From an uncultured Synechococcus sp. (GTDB taxonomy: Bacteria; Cyanobacteriota; Cyanobacteriia; PCC-6307; Cyanobiaceae): DNA of 50,554 nucleotides. Below, piece after piece: positions 47,336 to 50,554 of the stretch; the stretch's first letter is position 1, and the number at the start of each line of letters is the position of its first letter. Position numbers and translations under genes: made by a program. The DNA lies in NCBI GenBank assembly GCA_903855705.1, contig CAINZT010000218.1:1-50554 (forward strand), written 5' to 3'. Under the pieces are notes generated by a model. It was not told the origin of the DNA. It did not search any database and saw only the letters and a program-made list of their open reading frames with translations.

Positions 47336-48701
47336 TCGCAGCAGCCCCGGGGGGGCCAGCCCCCAGGCCCCCACCCCTGGCCAGCCGACCTCTGCGCTGC
47401 CAGCCCCTTTGCCCCTGGCCTCTGACCCGCCCCTCCCTGGTGCCCCGGCCCCTGGCCTGGTGCGGATCTTGCACAGCGCCGACTGGCAGATCGGCAAGCC
47501 CTACAAGTTTGTAGACGATCCCCAAAAACGCTTCCGCCTCCAGGAGGAGCGGCTGCGGGCTATCGGCCGCATCGGGGCGGCCGCCCGCCACCAGGGCGCC
47601 AGAGCGGTGGTTGTGGCGGGCGATCTGTTCGATTCCACCACCGTGGCGATCAGCACCGCCTTGGAGGTGCTCGAAGCGATCGGTGCCATGGCCCTGCCGG
47701 TGCTCGTGATCCCCGGCAACCACGACCACGGCGCCCCCGGCGGCATCTGGGACAGCCCCGACTGGCAACGCCACCGGCAGGAACGGGCGCCCAACCTGCA
47801 GCTGCTGCTCGAACGCCAGCCCCTGGAACTGGAGCAGCTGCTGGTGTTGCCCTGTCCGCTACTGCGACAACATGACAGCAGCGATCCCACCGGCTGGATC
47901 CGGGGCCTGGATTGGGCCAGCCTGCCCGCCGGCAAGCCCCGGCTGGTGATCGCCCACGGCGGCATTCAGGGCTTCTCCGGGAGGGATTACGGCGCCGAAG
48001 CGGCCTGGGGTTCCGCCCCAGCTCCCGCCCGCCCGGGCTCCGGTAGCGGCCCTAGCCGGTCTGCGGAGCCGGATGGCGCCATTAACCGCATCGACCTGGC
48101 CCAGCTGCCCCTGGGGGAACTTGATTACATCGCCCTGGGCGATTGGCACAACCTCAAGCAGGTCTCGAGCAAGGCCTGGTATAGCGGCACCCCCGAGCCC
48201 GATCGCCACGACCAGGGCGAGGCCAACCAGCGGGGCCAGGTGCTGCAGGTCGACCTGGGCCGGGGCCAGGAGCCCCAAGTGCAGGTGCTGCCCACGGGCC
48301 GCCTCGGCTGGCACAACCTGGCCATGCACCTGGCCACGGACGCCGCTCTGGAGCAGCTGGAGGCCCGGATCCAGGCGGCTACTGGCGGCCGGGTCAGCCA
48401 AGACCTGCTGCGCCTGGAGCTCACCGGCAGCCTCAGCCTGGCGGCCCATCGCCGCTACTCGGCCCTGCTGGCCGACCTGGAACACCAACTGCTCGACCTG
48501 CGCCTCAAGGGCGGCTGCGACCAGGCCCCCCAGGCCGGCGAACTGGCGGCCCTCACCGAGCGCCCCGCCGATCCCCTGATCGCCCGGGTGGCCCAGGAGC
48601 TCCAGGACCGCCTGGCCCGCCAGGAGGGGGTCGACGAGGCCGCCGCCGCCATCAGCCGCGCCGCCCTCTGCGAACTGTTCCGCCTCGCCACCAGCCCCTG
48701 A
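47328..48701 (+). CDS. SbcD-like metallophosphoesterase, DNA repair exonuclease
   Basis: A 457-residue calcineurin-type phosphoesterase related to SbcD/Mre11, which trims DNA ends with the SbcC/Rad50 ATPase. After a Pro/Ala-rich N-terminal tail of about 45 residues comes ILHSADWQIGKPYKF (metal Asp and later His), VVAGDLFDSTTV, VIPGNHDHGAP and YIALGDWHNLKQ, the phosphodiesterase motifs. A disordered insert near residues 225-250 (around PARPGSGSGPS) splits the domain. The C-terminal region is the helical capping part. The gene directly downstream encodes a likely SbcC-like partner, so the pair should act together. Confidence 0.9.
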   Translation: MADRSSPGGASPQAPTPGQPTSALPAPLPLASDPPLPGAPAPGLVRILHSADWQIGKPYKFVDDPQKRFRLQEERLRAIGRIGAAARHQGARAVVVAGDLFDSTTVAISTALEVLEAIGAMALPVLVIPGNHDHGAPGGIWDSPDWQRHRQERAPNLQLLLERQPLELEQLLVLPCPLLRQHDSSDPTGWIRGLDWASLPAGKPRLVIAHGGIQGFSGRDYGAEAAWGSAPAPARPGSGSGPSRSAEPDGAINRIDLAQLPLGELDYIALGDWHNLKQVSSKAWYSGTPEPDRHDQGEANQRGQVLQVDLGRGQEPQVQVLPTGRLGWHNLAMHLATDAALEQLEARIQAATGGRVSQDLLRLELTGSLSLAAHRRYSALLADLEHQLLDLRLKGGCDQAPQAGELAALTERPADPLIARVAQELQDRLARQEGVDEAAAAISRAALCELFRLATSP

Positions 48702-48854
48702 GGGGGCCCAAGGCCCCATCCCGGAACTGGGCGAAACCACCAGCACCGGGGCAGGGCCCCCGCCCCGGCGATCAGACTGTCCAGCTCCCGATCCAGCCCC
48801 GCAACAGCCCCCAACTCCTGCTCGCGACCAGCCCCCCGGGCGACCCTGTCCTCC

Positions 48855-50554
48855 ATGCGCCTGCTCTCCTGCCGCCTGCAGAACATCCGCGTCCATGGCG
48901 ACCTGGCCCTGGACTTCGGCCCGGGCCTGACCCTGATCGGCGGTCCCAACGAGACCGGCAAAAGCACCCTGGTGGAGGCCCTGCACCGCTGCCTGTTCCT
49001 GCGGGCCACGGCCACGGGCACGCCGGTGGAGGCCCTGCAGTCGCGGCTGCACCTGGGCCAGCCCCAGGTGGAACTGGCCTTTGCCGCCCGCGGCGAGGCC
49101 TGGACCCTGGTGAAGCGCTTCAGTGGCACCTCCGGCAAGGTGCTGTTGCGCTCTGGCAGCGGGCCCCACTGGCAAGGCCCCGAGGCGGAGGAACAGCTGG
49201 CGGAGCTGCTGGGGGTGAAGGAATCCCTGGGCAGCCGCCAGGCCGGCAGCCTGCTGCGGGGCCGCTGGGCCCATTTATGGGTGATGCAAGGCCGCTCCGG
49301 CGACGACCTGCTCGCCCAGGGCGGTGCCCACTACGACCTAGAGGCCCTGGTGGGCCAGCTGGAGCAGGGCGGCGGCAGCGCCATGCAATCGCCCATGGAC
49401 CAACAGCTCGCCAGTCGCCTTGACGCCCTGCTGGCGGACACCTTCACCCCCGGCCGCGGCAACCTGCGCCGCCAGTCGCCCCTCTGGAGCGCCTGGCAGG
49501 CCCTGGAGGCGGCCGAGGCGGCCGTCCACCAAGCCGGGGGCCTACTGGCCGATTACGGGGCGGCCAGCGAAGAGCTGGGCCGCAGCGCCGCCAGCCTGCA
49601 GGAGCTGCAGCACCAGCGCCTGCCGGAGCTGCGCCAGCGCCAGCAGCGCCTCCAGGCGGCGGCCACGGAAGGGACCCGGCTGGAGGCGGCCCTGGCCCTG
49701 GCCAAGCAACAACTCGAACCCCTGCAGTTGCGCCAACAAGCCCTCGCCAGCGACCTGGCCGACCTGCGCCAGCTGGAGGCCGACCTCACGCGCCTAGGAC
49801 AGCAGGCCCTAGGGCTGGAAGCCGCCCGCGACCGGGCCACGGCCGAGCGGGCCGAGCTGGACCAGCAGCGGAGGGAGCAGGAGCAGCAACGCGCCAGCCT
49901 GGAGCTTCAGCGCCAGACGATCACCGAACGGGGCCAATGGCTGCAGCGGCTGGTGGAACAGGCCCGGCTGCAGGCGGACCTGGCCCGCCTCAACGCCCAG
50001 ATCGCCCAGTTGGAGCGCCAGGAGCAGGCCCGCAGCGAACTGCTGGCCCAACTGGCGACTCAGCCGCCAATCAATGGCGCAGCCCTGGCCTCTCTCCAGG
50101 GCCTGGAGCAAGCCCGGCGCGACGCCGAGACCCGCCTCGGCGCCATGGCCGCCGGGGTGGAGCTGCTGCAGGCCGACCAGCCCGTCACCCTGGCGGGCCA
50201 GCCCCTGGAGCCGGGGGCAGATCTGCGCCTCAGCGAAGCCAGGGAGCTGCAGGTGGGTCGTGGGGTGGTGCTGCGCATCAGCCCCGGCGGCGGCCAGGCC
50301 CTGGCCCAGGCACGCCAGCAACGCCAAGAGAGTGAAACGGCCCTGGCGGCAGCGTTTGAGAGCCTCGGGGTCGCCAGCCTGGCGGAGGCCGAGACCCTGG
50401 CCCGGGCACGCCAGGCCCTGGAGCAACAACTGAGCGCCCTGGGAAGCGCTCCGGCAAGCGCCCCGGCCGGGGGGACCCAGGGTGCGGGCCAGCCCCCAGC
50501 GGATCTCCAGGCCCTGGCCGCCCAGCGACCAGCAATCCACACCCGGCTGGAGGA
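48855..50554 (+). CDS. SbcC/Rad50-like ATPase, 3' end cut by window
   Basis: A partial protein, 566 codons with no stop. The N-terminus has the SMC/Rad50-type Walker A FGPGLTLIGGPNETGKSTLV after LLSCRLQNIRVHGDLALDFG. From about residue 200 it becomes long Gln, Leu, Arg and Ala-rich helices with heptad character, typical of SbcC/Rad50 coiled coils. A Walker B would lie beyond the window. ATG 48855 follows a 153-base gap with a perfect hairpin (48746-48768). The adjacent nuclease gene supports an SbcCD-like complex; it could instead be a YhaN-type ATPase. Confidence 0.85.
   Translation, partial: MRLLSCRLQNIRVHGDLALDFGPGLTLIGGPNETGKSTLVEALHRCLFLRATATGTPVEALQSRLHLGQPQVELAFAARGEAWTLVKRFSGTSGKVLLRSGSGPHWQGPEAEEQLAELLGVKESLGSRQAGSLLRGRWAHLWVMQGRSGDDLLAQGGAHYDLEALVGQLEQGGGSAMQSPMDQQLASRLDALLADTFTPGRGNLRRQSPLWSAWQALEAAEAAVHQAGGLLADYGAASEELGRSAASLQELQHQRLPELRQRQQRLQAAATEGTRLEAALALAKQQLEPLQLRQQALASDLADLRQLEADLTRLGQQALGLEAARDRATAERAELDQQRREQEQQRASLELQRQTITERGQWLQRLVEQARLQADLARLNAQIAQLERQEQARSELLAQLATQPPINGAALASLQGLEQARRDAETRLGAMAAGVELLQADQPVTLAGQPLEPGADLRLSEARELQVGRGVVLRISPGGGQALAQARQQRQESETALAAAFESLGVASLAEAETLARARQALEQQLSALGSAPASAPAGGTQGAGQPPADLQALAAQRPAIHTRLE

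Overview
The window comes from a high-GC picocyanobacterium, most like the Cyanobium / freshwater Synechococcus group. The evidence is the full light-independent protochlorophyllide reductase set (chlN-chlB-chlL), a class II B12-dependent ribonucleotide reductase, plant/cyanobacteria-specific families (DUF3531, a CPP1-like J-domain protein, a VTE6-like DUF92 kinase), and a GC-rich, densely packed gene order with many 1-8 nt overlaps. I could not run a taxonomic search, so the genus is an inference.

Layout. 1-6.8 kb: mfd, a solute-binding lipoprotein and an MscS channel in one overlapping operon, then a tiny membrane protein ending in a good intrinsic terminator. 7-13 kb: an AT-richer lipocalin-like gene, a C-terminal processing protease, ispG, a family 4 uracil-DNA glycosylase and an aspartate aminotransferase. 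13-18.6 kb: a PhnD-type ABC importer whose permease is a two-domain fusion, an SGNH hydrolase, and a sigma factor with alternating G/C tracts in its leader. 18.6-30.3 kb: VTE6-like kinase, rsmE, DUF3531, an ABC ATPase, hslO, CPP1-like protein, prfC, a methyltransferase, nrdJ and a small exported protein.

30.3-36.2 kb is different: AT-richer, gene-poor and full of decayed sequence. It starts at a tRNA-Ser(UGA) gene, directly followed by remnants of a P4-type integrase, then a broken mntP-like gene, then an intact 633-residue pyruvate-kinase-like gene with an unusual architecture, then two tiny overlapping paralogous membrane-protein genes. I read this as an old tRNA-borne genomic island.

36.2-50.5 kb returns to core genome: chlL, chlB and chlN (read leftward), two exported small proteins, a class II aldolase family protein, a CPA-type Na+/H+ antiporter, recQ, a Nif11-domain protein, a DUF1499 protein and an SbcD/SbcC-like nuclease-ATPase pair, the ATPase running off the window end. 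Together with mfd and the uracil-DNA glycosylase, the window is rich in DNA-repair genes.

The best candidates for something undescribed are the pyruvate-kinase-like protein with an apparently duplicated B domain, the two LERIW small membrane proteins, the 16-nt-period intergenic repeats, and the structured leaders of the sigma factor gene and of mfd.
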